From Melastoma dodecandrum (lineage: Eukaryota > Streptophyta > Magnoliopsida > Myrtales > Melastomataceae), in the NCBI GenBank assembly GCA_029817715.1, contig JARUPY010000385.1:1178001-1242000 (forward strand): a stretch of 64,000 bases of DNA. The letters are read 5' to 3'. The notes beneath the pieces are model-generated. The model was not told where the DNA came from. It searched no databases and saw only the letters and a list, made by a program, of their open reading frames with translations. Positions 43,902 to 51,817 of this stretch are shown one piece after another. Position 1 is the stretch's first letter. Each line of letters starts with the position of its first letter. Made by a program: the position numbers and the translations under genes.

Positions 43902-44327
43902 TCAGTTCAGGACGGGCCTGCGCGGGTCCGGGGCGCGCTGCCGGCGGCGGGCGAAGGGCGCCGGACCGTGCGGTCCGCGCGCCGTCGCGGTCGCGCCGCC
44001 GCCCGCCGGTGAGCCGTCGTCCAGGGCTTGGAGCGCCGCCAGGATGTCGTCGACCGGGACCGGCTCGGCCCGACAGCCGGGCAGGCAGCGCAGGTTCGGG
44101 CAGGACTCGACCGCCCGGGCGTCGGAGGCCCAGGAGGCCAGGACCGCCCGCTTCTCGGCCCGCGACAGGCCGGGGTGGGCCAGAACCGCGTCCGGATGCC
44201 GAAAGACGTCCCCCGGCGCCACGAAGGCCTCGAACGGGTCGACGGCGGGGGATTTCAGGTTGGCGCCGGCGATCGGGCCGATGTGCCCGGCGGCGCCCGT
44301 GGTCTGCAAGATGTCGATCTGCTGCAT
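43902..44327 (-). CDS. Small protein, first gene of three, paralogue of 43179-43547
   Basis: This protein has 141 residues from ATG 44327, preceded by GAGGAGGG. The domain is DPFEAFVAPGDVFRHPDAVLAHPGL then SRAEKRAVLASWASDARAVE, an arrangement shared with the third gene of the set. It adds SCPNLRCLPGCRAEPVPVDDI, a Cys triplet that could bind metal or be oxidised. The C-terminal ~40 residues are Gly/Ala/Arg/Pro-rich and probably disordered. The three genes lie directly downstream of two hsp20 genes on the same strand, so a stress-linked role is possible but only inferred. Confidence 0.75.
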   Translation of the reverse strand: MQQIDILQTTGAAGHIGPIAGANLKSPAVDPFEAFVAPGDVFRHPDAVLAHPGLSRAEKRAVLASWASDARAVESCPNLRCLPGCRAEPVPVDDILAALQALDDGSPAGGGATATARGPHGPAPFARRRQRAPDPRRPVLN

Positions 44328-44431
44328 GAAACCCTCCTCGTGCGTCAAGGCTGGGGCGGCCGGCACGACCGACCGGTCCGCGCCGGCCGCCGCTCCATGC
44401 GTTCAGTCCAAACGGATCGACGGGGCGATCC

Positions 44432-44962
44432 TCAGTGCTTGGCGGCGTGCTTGGCGGCCGGCACGCCGCCGTTGATCGCGATGCGGCGCCGGCGCTCCGG
44501 TGCGTCGGCCGAGCGCGGCAGCGTCACGGTGAGGACGCCGTTGCGGAAAGTCGCCTCGGCCTTGTCCTCCTGCACCGCGAAGGGCAGGGCGATCGACCGC
44601 TCGAACCGGCCGTAGCTGCGCTCGGAATAGCCGCGCTCCTTGTCGGTGGTCTCGGCGCGCTTCTCGCCCTTCAGGGTCAGCACGCCGTCCTCGATCAGGA
44701 GCTCGACATCCTTCTCGTCGAGGCCCGGCAACTCGGCGGAGACGCGCAGGGCGCCCCCATCCGCCTCCACCACCTCGACATTCGGCCAGCCGAAGCTCCG
44801 GCCGGTCGGGCTCGGCACGCCGAACCCGTTGAACACGTCGTCGAACAGGCGGTTCATCTCGCGGTGCAGCGTCAGGAACGGGCTCGCCGGCTCGTTCGGC
44901 AGGGTGGCGGGCGCCGGGACGCCGGTGCCGCGGCTCCAGGGGATCAGATCGCGCACGTTCAT
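44432..44962 (-). CDS. Hsp20/alpha-crystallin small heat-shock protein
   Basis: This 176-residue ATP-independent chaperone holds unfolding proteins. The alpha-crystallin domain runs from about residue 60 to 160: NVEVVEADGGALRVSAELPG, DVELLIEDGVLTLKGEKR, YSERSYGRFERSIALP and the diagnostic FRNGVLTVTLPRS (the GVLxxxLP motif). The N-terminal WSRG and HREMNRLFDDVF stretches are the oligomerisation segment of class A or C Hsp20s. The tail lacks a clear IxI motif but has RRIAINGG. The ribosome site GGAGAGAGGA precedes the ATG. It shares orientation with the other hsp20 gene upstream, from which it is separated by a perfect GC palindrome of 20 bases (45002-45021). Confidence 0.94.
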   Translation of the reverse strand: MNVRDLIPWSRGTGVPAPATLPNEPASPFLTLHREMNRLFDDVFNGFGVPSPTGRSFGWPNVEVVEADGGALRVSAELPGLDEKDVELLIEDGVLTLKGEKRAETTDKERGYSERSYGRFERSIALPFAVQEDKAEATFRNGVLTVTLPRSADAPERRRRIAINGGVPAAKHAAKH

Positions 44963-45082
44963 GGTCCTCTCTCCATCGAAAGCGGTGCCGTCGTGGGTAC
45001 AGGTCCGCGGGTCCGCGGACCCGTTATGAATGTCCCTCGCTCCAGGCGAGGTCCGGGCTTCGGGAGCCCGGGCCCGCCCCGG

Positions 45083-45622
45083 TCAGGCGGCTTTGGCTTG
45101 GAGGGTCTTGCCTTCGACAGCCTTGGCCTCGACAGCCTTGGCCTCGACGGCGTTGCCCTCGGCGATCTGCGCCGGCGCGTTGTCCTGGCCGGAGATCGGC
45201 GAGACGCCGCCGATCGCGATGCGGCGGGGCTTCAGGGCCTCCGGCACCTCGCGCTTGAGTTCGACCGTGAGCAGGCCGTTCTCCAGGGACGCGCCCACCA
45301 CCTTCACGTGCTCGGCGAGATTGAATGTCTGCCGGAAGGTGCGGGCCGCGATGCCGCGGTGGAGATAGTGCCTCTCGCCCTCCGGATTGGCCTTCTGGCC
45401 GGTGACGAGCAACGCGGTGTCCTGCTGGGTCAGCTCGATCTCGTCGGCGGTGAAGCCCGCCACCGCCACGGTGATGCGATACTGGTCGTCGGCGACCTTC
45501 TCGATGTTGTAGGGCGGCCAGGCGGTGGACGGCTCGACGCGCTCGGCCTGGTTGAGCAGCTCGAACAGGCGGTCGAACCCGATGGACGACCGGAACAGGG
45601 GCGAAACGTCGTAGGTCCTCAT
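45083..45622 (-). CDS. Small heat-shock protein (IbpA-like Hsp20)
   Basis: This 179-residue protein starts at ATG 45622 (MRTYDVSPLFRSSIGFDRLF), closely like the known IbpA opening, in preference to the ATG at 45637 that overlaps its own ribosome site. The alpha-crystallin domain contains YPPYNIEKV-like WPPYNIEKVADDQYRITVAVAGF, EIELTQQDTALLVTGQKA, LHRGIAARTFRQTFNLAEHV, and ENGLLTVELKREVPEALKPRRIAIGG. The tail has an internal repeat (VEAKAVEAKAVEGKTLQAKA). A ROSE-like RNA thermometer precedes it. A GC hairpin (GGGCTTCGGGAGCCC) after the stop may be a transcript end. It acts in the cytoplasm to bind heat-damaged proteins. Confidence 0.95.
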   Translation of the reverse strand: MRTYDVSPLFRSSIGFDRLFELLNQAERVEPSTAWPPYNIEKVADDQYRITVAVAGFTADEIELTQQDTALLVTGQKANPEGERHYLHRGIAARTFRQTFNLAEHVKVVGASLENGLLTVELKREVPEALKPRRIAIGGVSPISGQDNAPAQIAEGNAVEAKAVEAKAVEGKTLQAKAA

Positions 45623-45711
45623 AACCACATTCTCCATTGAGCAACGTGACTACAAGCGACGCCGGACACCGGATCCGGCGCCCTCATGCGAGCCCGTTTG
45701 TGGGCCTCGCA
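45623..45711 (-). promoter_or_regulatory. ROSE-like RNA thermometer in the hsp20 5' leader
   Basis: Read on the minus strand, three hairpins lie in a row before the start codon. Hairpin 1 is TGCGAGGCCC/GGGCTCGCA (45687-45711), hairpin 2 is CGCCGGA/TCCGGCG (45660-45680), and the last hairpin is TTGCTC paired with the SD-like GGAGAA (45632-45647). The last one masks the ribosome site of the 45622 start and contains the TTGCT element (UUGCU in RNA) characteristic of ROSE. Melting at high temperature would expose the site. The family assignment is based on the layout and this motif, not on a model search. Confidence 0.7.
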
Positions 45712-46009
45712 CGCGCGTAACGTGCGGGGTGGGTGCGGGTTCCAGGGAGAGGCGAAATTTTTTCGGGGTTCGCCGTGGAGGGGGTCCGGCATCGCGGCGA
45801 GGCCTGGCACAGCCGACTCCGCGTAACTCCGCTCTGCGGGGCTGCGGATTCACACGTCGCGTGCGGAATCGTCGCCGCGTTCCCGAGTCCGGCGGTCCTG
45901 ACGTCCCGCGCCCGCCCTCTGCCGGGGAGGGGGACGTCCGGCACCGTTCAGCCCCTCTCCGAAGTGAAGTGTGAACGTCGCAGCCCGCAGAGGAAGGCCG
46001 CGATGCGGG

Positions 46010-47047
46010 TCAGGCGATGCCGGCGCGCAGCAGGTCGTGGACGTGGACGATACCCACGGGCCGCCCGTCCGTCACCGCAAAGACCGCCGTGATGAGCCGG
46101 CGGTTCATCAGCTCCAGGGCCGTCTGGGCGAGCTTGTGCGGCTCCACGGTGATCGGATCGCGGGTCATCACCGTCGAGACCGGCGTGTCGAGCAGCGCCG
46201 GCCCCATGTGGCGGCGCAGGTCGCCATCCGTGACGATGCCGACGAGCCGGCCCGCCGCGTCCGTGACGCCGACGCAGCCGTAGCGCCGGGCCGCGATCTC
46301 GATCAGCACCTCGGACATCAGCGCGGTCTCGTGGACCAGCGGCATGTCCTGGGGCCCGTGCATCACCTGCTGCACGGTCTTGAGGCGGGCCGCCAGCGTC
46401 CCGCCGGGATGGAGCGTGTGGAAGCGCGCCGAGGTGAAGCCGCGCCGCTCCAGCAGCGCCACCGCGAGCGCATCGCCGAGCGCCAGCTGGATCAGGCTGG
46501 AGGAGGTCGGCGCGAGGTCGTGCGGGCAGGATTCCCGCACCCGCGGCAGCTCCAGCAGCACGTCGGCGGCCCGGCCGAGCGTGCTCTCGCCGTTGCGGGT
46601 GATGGCGACCAAGGGAATCGAGAAGCGGCGGCTGAAACCCACGAGGTCGGAGAGCTCCGCGGTCTCGCCGGACCACGACAACGCGACGATCACGTCGTCC
46701 CGGGCGATCATGCCGAGGTCGCCGTGGCTCGCCTCAGTGGGGTGGACGAAGAACGCGTGGGTGCCGGTGGAGGCCAACGTCGCGGCAATCTTGCGCCCGA
46801 CATGCCCGCTCTTGCCGATGCCGCTGACGATCACCCGACCCTTGCTCTGCAGGATCGTCTGCACCGCCTCCTCGAAAGCCACGCCGAGCCGTCCTTGGAA
46901 CGCCGCGCTCGCCTCCTGCAGGGCCGCGATGCCGAGCTGCAGGCTGCGGATCCCGAGGTCCCGGGTGGTGGCCAGATGCGGCGACGGCGCGTCGAAGCGG
47001 TCGTCGTGGCGATCATCGCGCAGGGCGCTGGAAGCGGGAGCGTTCAT
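46010..47047 (-). CDS. kdsD: D-arabinose 5-phosphate isomerase (KdsD/KpsF type)
   Basis: This protein has 345 residues from ATG 47047. The N-terminal SIS sugar-isomerase domain includes GRVIVSGIGKSGHVGRKIAATLAST, the THAFFVHPTEASHGDLGMI block, IVALSWSGET and PVAITRNGESTL-like text. Two CBS domains follow (about 210-345), ending in VGIVHVHDLLRAGI. The enzyme converts ribulose 5-phosphate to arabinose 5-phosphate, the first step to Kdo for lipopolysaccharide. The reading upstream to 47251 has no support. It shares a divergent gap with glcD. Alternatively it could be a paralogue for capsule synthesis (KpsF). Confidence 0.93.
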   Translation of the reverse strand: MNAPASSALRDDRHDDRFDAPSPHLATTRDLGIRSLQLGIAALQEASAAFQGRLGVAFEEAVQTILQSKGRVIVSGIGKSGHVGRKIAATLASTGTHAFFVHPTEASHGDLGMIARDDVIVALSWSGETAELSDLVGFSRRFSIPLVAITRNGESTLGRAADVLLELPRVRESCPHDLAPTSSSLIQLALGDALAVALLERRGFTSARFHTLHPGGTLAARLKTVQQVMHGPQDMPLVHETALMSEVLIEIAARRYGCVGVTDAAGRLVGIVTDGDLRRHMGPALLDTPVSTVMTRDPITVEPHKLAQTALELMNRRLITAVFAVTDGRPVGIVHVHDLLRAGIA

Positions 47048-47216
47048 CGGTTCCGTTCTGAACCCGGCATTGCGAAGCGTGCAGGTCGACGCTAGGCAGC
47101 CGTCGTGGTTGAAATGTGACGCCGGGACGACGCAGGGCCGCAGGCTGGCCGGTTGAAGCCGGGGCCGCCCGGGTTCATGCTGGCCGCACGCCGCACCAGC
47201 AGAGGGCTCAAGCCCC

Positions 47217-48650
47217 ATGTCGATCCGCTTCCCCGAACCCGATCCCGCCATCCTCGCCCGGCGCGAGGCGATCCTGGCCGGCCTCGCGCCCCTGGTGGCG
47301 CCGGAGGCCCTGGTGGTGAGCGAGGACGAGCGCCGGGCCTTCGAGACCGACGGGCTGACCGCCTACCGGCAGATGCCGCTCGCCGTGGTGCTGCCCTCCA
47401 CCACCGCGGAAGTGGCGGCCGTGATGGCCTACTGCCACGCCAACGGCGTGCGGGTGGTGCCCCGGGGCGCCGGCACCTCGCTCGCAGGCGGCGCCATCGC
47501 GCAGGCCGACGCGATCATCCTGGGCGTGGGCAAGATGACCAAGGTCCTCGACATGGACTTCGCCAACCGCACCGCCCGGGTACAGAGCGGCATCACCAAT
47601 CTCGCCATCTCAGGGGCGGTCAGCCACGAGGGCTTCTTCTACGCCCCCGACCCGTCGAGCCAGCTCGCCTGCACGATCGCGGGCAACATCGCGATGAATT
47701 CCGGCGGCGCGCACTGCCTGAAGTACGGCGTGACCACCAACAACCTGCTCGGCGTCACCCTGGTGCTCAACGACGGCACCGTGGTCGAGATCGGCGGCCA
47801 GCACCTCGACAGCGGCGGCTACGACCTGCTCGGCCTCGTCTGCGGCTCGGAGGGGCAACTCGGCATCGTCACCGAGGCGACCGTGCGGATCCTGCGCGCC
47901 GCCGAGGGCGCGCGGCCGGTGCTGGTCGGCTTCTCGAAGGTCGAGGATGCGGGCGACTGCGTGGCGGCGATCATCGCGGCCGGCATCATCCCGGTGGCGA
48001 TCGAGTACATGGACCGCGAGGCGATCCTGATCACCGAGGATTTCGCCCAGGCCGGCTACCCGCGCGACGCCGAGGCGATGCTGATCATCGAGGTCGAGGG
48101 CTCGGACGCCGAGTGCGACGCCATGCTGGCGCGGATCGAGACGATCGCCCGGGATTTCCGCCCGACCAGCGTGCGGGTCTCGCGCTCGGAGGCGGAATCG
48201 GCCGCGATCTGGAAGGGCCGCAAGTCGGCCTTCGGGGCGACCGGCCGGATCTCCGACTACATCTGCATGGACGGCACGATCCCCACGGGCCAGCTCGGGC
48301 CGGTGCTGGAGCGGATCGGGTCGATCTGCGCCGAGAAGGGCCTGCGCGTCGCCAACGTGTTCCACGCCGGCGACGGCAACCTGCACCCGCTGATCCTGTT
48401 CGACATCAACAAGGCCGGCGAATTGCAGAAAGCCGAGGCCGCGGGCGACGAGATCCTGAAGCTCTGCGTCGAGGTCGGCGGCTGCCTCACCGGCGAGCAC
48501 GGGGTCGGCATCGAGAAGCGCGAGCTGATGCGCTTCCAGTACGATCAGGTCGATCTCGAGCAGCAGATGCGGGTCAAGGCGGTGTTCGATCCGGACTGGA
48601 TGCTGAACCCCGCCAAGGTCTTTCCGCTGGAAGGCCGGCTCGCGGCCTGA
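47217..48650 (+). CDS. glcD: FAD-linked glycolate oxidase subunit GlcD
   Basis: This 477-residue FAD enzyme has the FAD-binding region RVVPRGAGTSLAGGAIAQADAIILG. CTIAGNIAMNSGGAHCLKYGVT is part of the substrate/FAD pocket. Signatures near the C-terminus are VFHAGDGNLHPLILFD and GGCLTGEHGVGIEKRELM. It matches GlcD, which with GlcE and GlcF oxidises glycolate to glyoxylate. GlcE and GlcF are absent next to it here, so partners would be encoded elsewhere, or the protein may be a D-2-hydroxyacid dehydrogenase of similar type. It is divergent from kdsD (170 bases). Confidence 0.92.
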   Translation: MSIRFPEPDPAILARREAILAGLAPLVAPEALVVSEDERRAFETDGLTAYRQMPLAVVLPSTTAEVAAVMAYCHANGVRVVPRGAGTSLAGGAIAQADAIILGVGKMTKVLDMDFANRTARVQSGITNLAISGAVSHEGFFYAPDPSSQLACTIAGNIAMNSGGAHCLKYGVTTNNLLGVTLVLNDGTVVEIGGQHLDSGGYDLLGLVCGSEGQLGIVTEATVRILRAAEGARPVLVGFSKVEDAGDCVAAIIAAGIIPVAIEYMDREAILITEDFAQAGYPRDAEAMLIIEVEGSDAECDAMLARIETIARDFRPTSVRVSRSEAESAAIWKGRKSAFGATGRISDYICMDGTIPTGQLGPVLERIGSICAEKGLRVANVFHAGDGNLHPLILFDINKAGELQKAEAAGDEILKLCVEVGGCLTGEHGVGIEKRELMRFQYDQVDLEQQMRVKAVFDPDWMLNPAKVFPLEGRLAA

Positions 48651-48699
48651 TCCGGCCCCTCCCCAAGGCGCTCAGGACAGGGCGCTCGGGACAGGCCGC

Positions 48700-49263
48700 T
48701 CAGGCGGCCTCGACCTTGCGGCCGGACCCGCGGCCTTTGCCCGAGGCTGCGCCGCCCTTGCCCGAGGCCGCGCCGCCCTTGCGGCGGTTCTCCGCGGGGG
48801 CGGGGGCTGCCTCGACCGCTTCGGCCTCCTCCTTGCCGCCCTGCTGGCCGCGGCCGGGCTGACCGAGGCCGAGGCTCTTGGCCAGGGCCGAGCGCTGCGC
48901 CGAGTAATTCGCCGAGGTGGTCGGGTAATCGGACGGCAGCCCGAAGCGCTCGCGGTAGCTCTGCGGATCCAGACCGTGCTTGGTGAGGTGGCGCTTCAGC
49001 GTCTTGTACGACTTGCCGTCGATGAAGCTGACCAGCCCGTCGGGCCGGATCGACTTCCGGACCTGGGCGGGGGTCGGCCGATCAACAGTGTCGGCGACTG
49101 GGGCGGCCGGACCGGATCCGATCGAATTCAATGCGCTGTGAATGCTCGCGATCAGCCCGGGCAATTCGGTCGAGGGCAGCGAGTTGTTGGAAACGTACGC
49201 CGCGACGACGTCCACGGTCCGTTCGATGTAATCCAGTTGGGATGTCGGCACAGCCTCTGACAT
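48700..49263 (-). CDS. MucR/Ros-family transcription regulator lacking the zinc cysteines
   Basis: This 187-residue regulator has the MucR pattern: an N-terminal helical dimer region (VDVVAAYVSNNSLPSTELPGLIASIHSAL), then the DNA-binding core DGLVSFIDGKSYKTLKRHL, HGLDPQSYRERFGLPSDYP and YSAQRSALAKSLGLGQPGRG. In Ros proteins two Cys sit where this sequence has VSFIDGK, so zinc binding would need other residues. A C-terminal tail of about 45 residues is Ala/Lys/Gly-rich with a tandem GGAASGKG repeat. MucR proteins are global repressors of envelope and virulence genes and act on AT-rich DNA, as well as on their own promoters. The upstream gap is AT-rich. Confidence 0.93.
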   Translation of the reverse strand: MSEAVPTSQLDYIERTVDVVAAYVSNNSLPSTELPGLIASIHSALNSIGSGPAAPVADTVDRPTPAQVRKSIRPDGLVSFIDGKSYKTLKRHLTKHGLDPQSYRERFGLPSDYPTTSANYSAQRSALAKSLGLGQPGRGQQGGKEEAEAVEAAPAPAENRRKGGAASGKGGAASGKGRGSGRKVEAA

Positions 49264-49683
49264 TGTCTCTCTTTCCTTGGCTACTCAACCTGATGAGGTC
49301 CCCTCTTCTCGCGAGTTAAAACCTCGTCCGAAAAAAGCAAGGTGATCGATTGAATTCTCTGTGCCCATCCAAAAGTCTAAGTATGCATCATGGGCCTTGG
49401 CTTACAGGGCAAGGTTGCATTCACGGCACTATGTCGGCACTTCCAGCGCGCTTTAACCCGACCAAATCTGTGAATGCTCGGCGGACGCGCGGGCCGGGTT
49501 TTCGTTGACGGCAGAGACCTTTACCCGTCAGCAGAGCCGACCTTCTAGACGGTCTTGCACCACCGCTTTTCGGTCCTGTTGAAAAGGTGGCACAGTCTTC
49601 GCGCAAAATCGCGCGATCAACACGGGGACCGCGTCATTTGATTCGGCCCCACGGACTCGGCGGCCGGCGGTCCGGCGGTCCGG
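49264..49683. other. Intergenic region upstream of the MucR-family gene
   Basis: This gap of 420 bases has no supported gene. The part near the MucR gene is AT-richer than average. On the minus strand it shows TTGCTT followed about 17 bases later by a TTTTAACT-type sequence, a plausible promoter. AAGGAAAGAG serves as a ribosome site. The remainder toward 49683 carries only short GC repeats (GGTCCGGCGGTCCGG). Confidence 0.45.
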
Positions 49684-50895
49684 TCAGGCGAAGGTCTTGC
49701 GCGGGTCGAACGCGTCGCGCACCGCCTCGCCCGCGAAGACCAGCAGGCTCAGCATCACGGCGATGACCAGAAACCCGGTCAACCCGAGCCAGGGTGCCGT
49801 GAGGTTGTCCTTGCCCTGGGCTAGGAGCTCGCCGAGCGAGGGCGAACCCGGCGGCAGGCCGAAGCCGAGGAAGTCGAGCGAGGTCAGCGTCGTGATCGAG
49901 CCGTTCAGGATGAACGGCAGGAAGGTCAGCGTCGCCACCATGGCGTTCGGCAGCAGGTGAACGGTCATGATGCGGGCATTCGACAGGCCGAGCGCCCGGG
50001 CGGCCCGGACGTACTCGAAGTTCCGGGCGCGCAGGAACTCGGCCCGCACCACGCTCACCAGCGCCACCCAGGAGAACAGCAGCATGATCCCGAGCAGCAC
50101 GAAGAAGCCCGGGGCGATGAAGGCCGAGATGATGATGATCAGGTAGAGGGTCGGTATTCCGCCCCAGACCTCGATGAAGCGCTGGAAGGCGAGATCGACC
50201 CAGCCGCCGAAATAGCCCTGCACGGCGCCCGCCACCACGCCGATGGCCGAGGAGACCGCCGCCAGGATCAGGCCGAACAGCACCGAGATGCGGAAGCCGT
50301 AGATCACCCGCGCCAGCACGTCCCGGGTGGTGTTGTCGGTGCCGAGCCAGTGCCAGGGGATGTCGGCGCAGGTCGCGCCGCCGAGCTTCTCCGCGACCGG
50401 CTTGCATTGCGCATCCGTGAGCATCCAGGTCGGCGGCGACGGCGAGGGAGTCGGCAGGTCCTCGTTGATCGTGTCGTAGGAGAACGGGATCGGCGGCCAG
50501 AGCGCCCAGCCATTCTCGGCGATCTCCTTCCGGATTTCGGGGGAGCGATAATCGGTCTGCGCGAGGAAGCCGCCGAATTTCTCCTCCGGATAGTCGACCA
50601 GCACCGGGACCAGCCACTCGCCCTTGTAGGACAGGACGATCGGCCGGTCGTTGGCGATGAATTCGGCGAACAGGCTGAGGACGAACAGCCCGGCGAAGAT
50701 CAGGAACGACCAGAATCCAAGGCGGTTGCGGCGGAAATTGTCGAGGCGGCGCCGGTTGAGCGGCGACAGACCCCGGCGCCCCGCCGGGGCGAGCGGCGGA
50801 GGCGCGCCCTCGTCCGGCCGCAGGACGATCGGCTGGGCGCCGGGCATCGGTGCAGGCACGACCTCGCCCTCACCGGGGCGGGCGACTTCGTTCAT
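49684..50895 (-). CDS. yejE: Microcin C / peptide ABC transporter permease YejE
   Basis: This 403-residue inner-membrane permease resembles E. coli YejE closely over most of its length. It has an N-terminal cytoplasmic extension (Pro/Ala/Glu-rich), a first membrane span (RLGFWSFLIFAGLFVLSL) and IANDRPIVLSYKGEW. The permease core follows: GFRISVLFGLILAAVSSAIGVVAG, WGGIPTLYLIIIISAFI, EFLRARNFEYVRAARALG and the NAMVATLTFLPFI and EAVRDAFDPRKTF sections. A periplasmic insert (about 125-175, with a Cys pair) separates the first two spans. Its usual neighbours YejA, YejB and YejF are not adjacent, so the transporter would have to be completed from elsewhere. The gene starts near an R3 repeat. Confidence 0.92.
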   Translation of the reverse strand: MNEVARPGEGEVVPAPMPGAQPIVLRPDEGAPPPLAPAGRRGLSPLNRRRLDNFRRNRLGFWSFLIFAGLFVLSLFAEFIANDRPIVLSYKGEWLVPVLVDYPEEKFGGFLAQTDYRSPEIRKEIAENGWALWPPIPFSYDTINEDLPTPSPSPPTWMLTDAQCKPVAEKLGGATCADIPWHWLGTDNTTRDVLARVIYGFRISVLFGLILAAVSSAIGVVAGAVQGYFGGWVDLAFQRFIEVWGGIPTLYLIIIISAFIAPGFFVLLGIMLLFSWVALVSVVRAEFLRARNFEYVRAARALGLSNARIMTVHLLPNAMVATLTFLPFILNGSITTLTSLDFLGFGLPPGSPSLGELLAQGKDNLTAPWLGLTGFLVIAVMLSLLVFAGEAVRDAFDPRKTFA

Positions 50896-50932
50896 GGTTG
50901 AAGCCTCGCAGGCTGGGATCGGCTCCGCATCT

Positions 50933-51138
50933 CTCCCTCCGCCCTCTGCGAGGGAGGGTGGCCCGCGAAGCGGACCGGGAGAGGGGAGCGACGCTGCAGA
51001 AGAGGGCTGCGCCCGTCATGCAGGCCGCGCTCTATCCGGAACCCGGGTTCCCCCCTTGCGGGACTTCGTCCCGACCCGACCCCTGTTGACGCAGAGGCTC
51101 CCCATCGGGACACCCTCCCCCGCAGAGGGGGGAGGGAG
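50933..51138. repeat. Dispersed long inverted repeat, family R3, copy 1
   Basis: The outer arms are CTCCCTCCGCCCTCTGCGAG (left) and the inverse complement near 51110-51138 (CCCGCAGAGGGGGGAGGGAG). The interior is less symmetric, with GGGAACCCGGGTTCC-like smaller palindromes. A second copy is at 62729-62890. It fills most of the 364-base gap between yejE and the DUF4112-like gene, where no ORF is otherwise evident. Confidence 0.7.
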
Positions 51139-51259
51139 CGCGCGTGGGAGGTCTGGACCGCGACACCGGCAGAACAGACGAGATTCCCGGATCCGCTGTG
51201 CGAGCCCGCGAGCGCAGGGGAACGAGGACGGGAGCCGACGCCCGAGAGCCCCGAGCCCC

Positions 51260-51736
51260 TCAGCCGTCGAGCCGGGTCGCGGTGCCCTCGATCTCGCTCG
51301 GGCGCAGGCCGCCGCTGCGCTCCATCCAGTTGCGCAGCAGACGGACGTTGCGGCGGTTGGCCTTGAAGGCCGCGTCGAACAGGTCGCCCGCGATCGGCAC
51401 CGCGCCCACCAGCCCGTCGAAGGCCACGTTGAGCCCCATCCGGGCTAGCAGCCAGCGCGGCGCCCCGAGGCGCTTGGCCTCGTAGACGATGAAGGACGAG
51501 ATCACCATGCCGGCCACGTCGCCGATCACCGGCACGAGGCCGATCAGCGCGTCGAACCCGACACGCCGGTTGAGGCCCGGGATCACGAAGGCCGTGTCCA
51601 TCAGGTGGGCCAGCGTCTCCAGCCGGGCGAGGCTCGCCTCGCGGCCGAGATCCGCCGACAGGAAGGGCGGGCGACCGCCGGAAACCGTCTCGGCCCGGGC
51701 GAAGCGGCCGGCGGGGGGAGCCTGGGTGTAATCCAT
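51260..51736 (-). CDS. DUF4112-like small membrane-associated protein
   Basis: This protein has 158 residues from ATG 51736. After a polar N-terminus, the core contains DTAFVIPGLNRRVGFDALIGLVPVIGDVAG, then VISSFIVYEAKRLGAPRWLLARMGLNVAFDGLVGAVPIAGDLFDAAFKANRRNVRLL. The repeated pattern GLVPVIGD and GAVPIAGDLFD is the signature I associate with DUF4112, proposed to sit at membranes. Its function is unknown. It is a single gene flanked by the R3 repeat and an aminotransferase gene on the same strand. Confidence 0.82.
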   Translation of the reverse strand: MDYTQAPPAGRFARAETVSGGRPPFLSADLGREASLARLETLAHLMDTAFVIPGLNRRVGFDALIGLVPVIGDVAGMVISSFIVYEAKRLGAPRWLLARMGLNVAFDGLVGAVPIAGDLFDAAFKANRRNVRLLRNWMERSGGLRPSEIEGTATRLDG

Positions 51737-51817
51737 GGTTGCGGTCCGTGGGAGAGCCATCGCGATCAACGATGTGGCCCCCCGGTCGGATCCCCGCAAG
51801 GAAGGCCGCGGCCTGTC

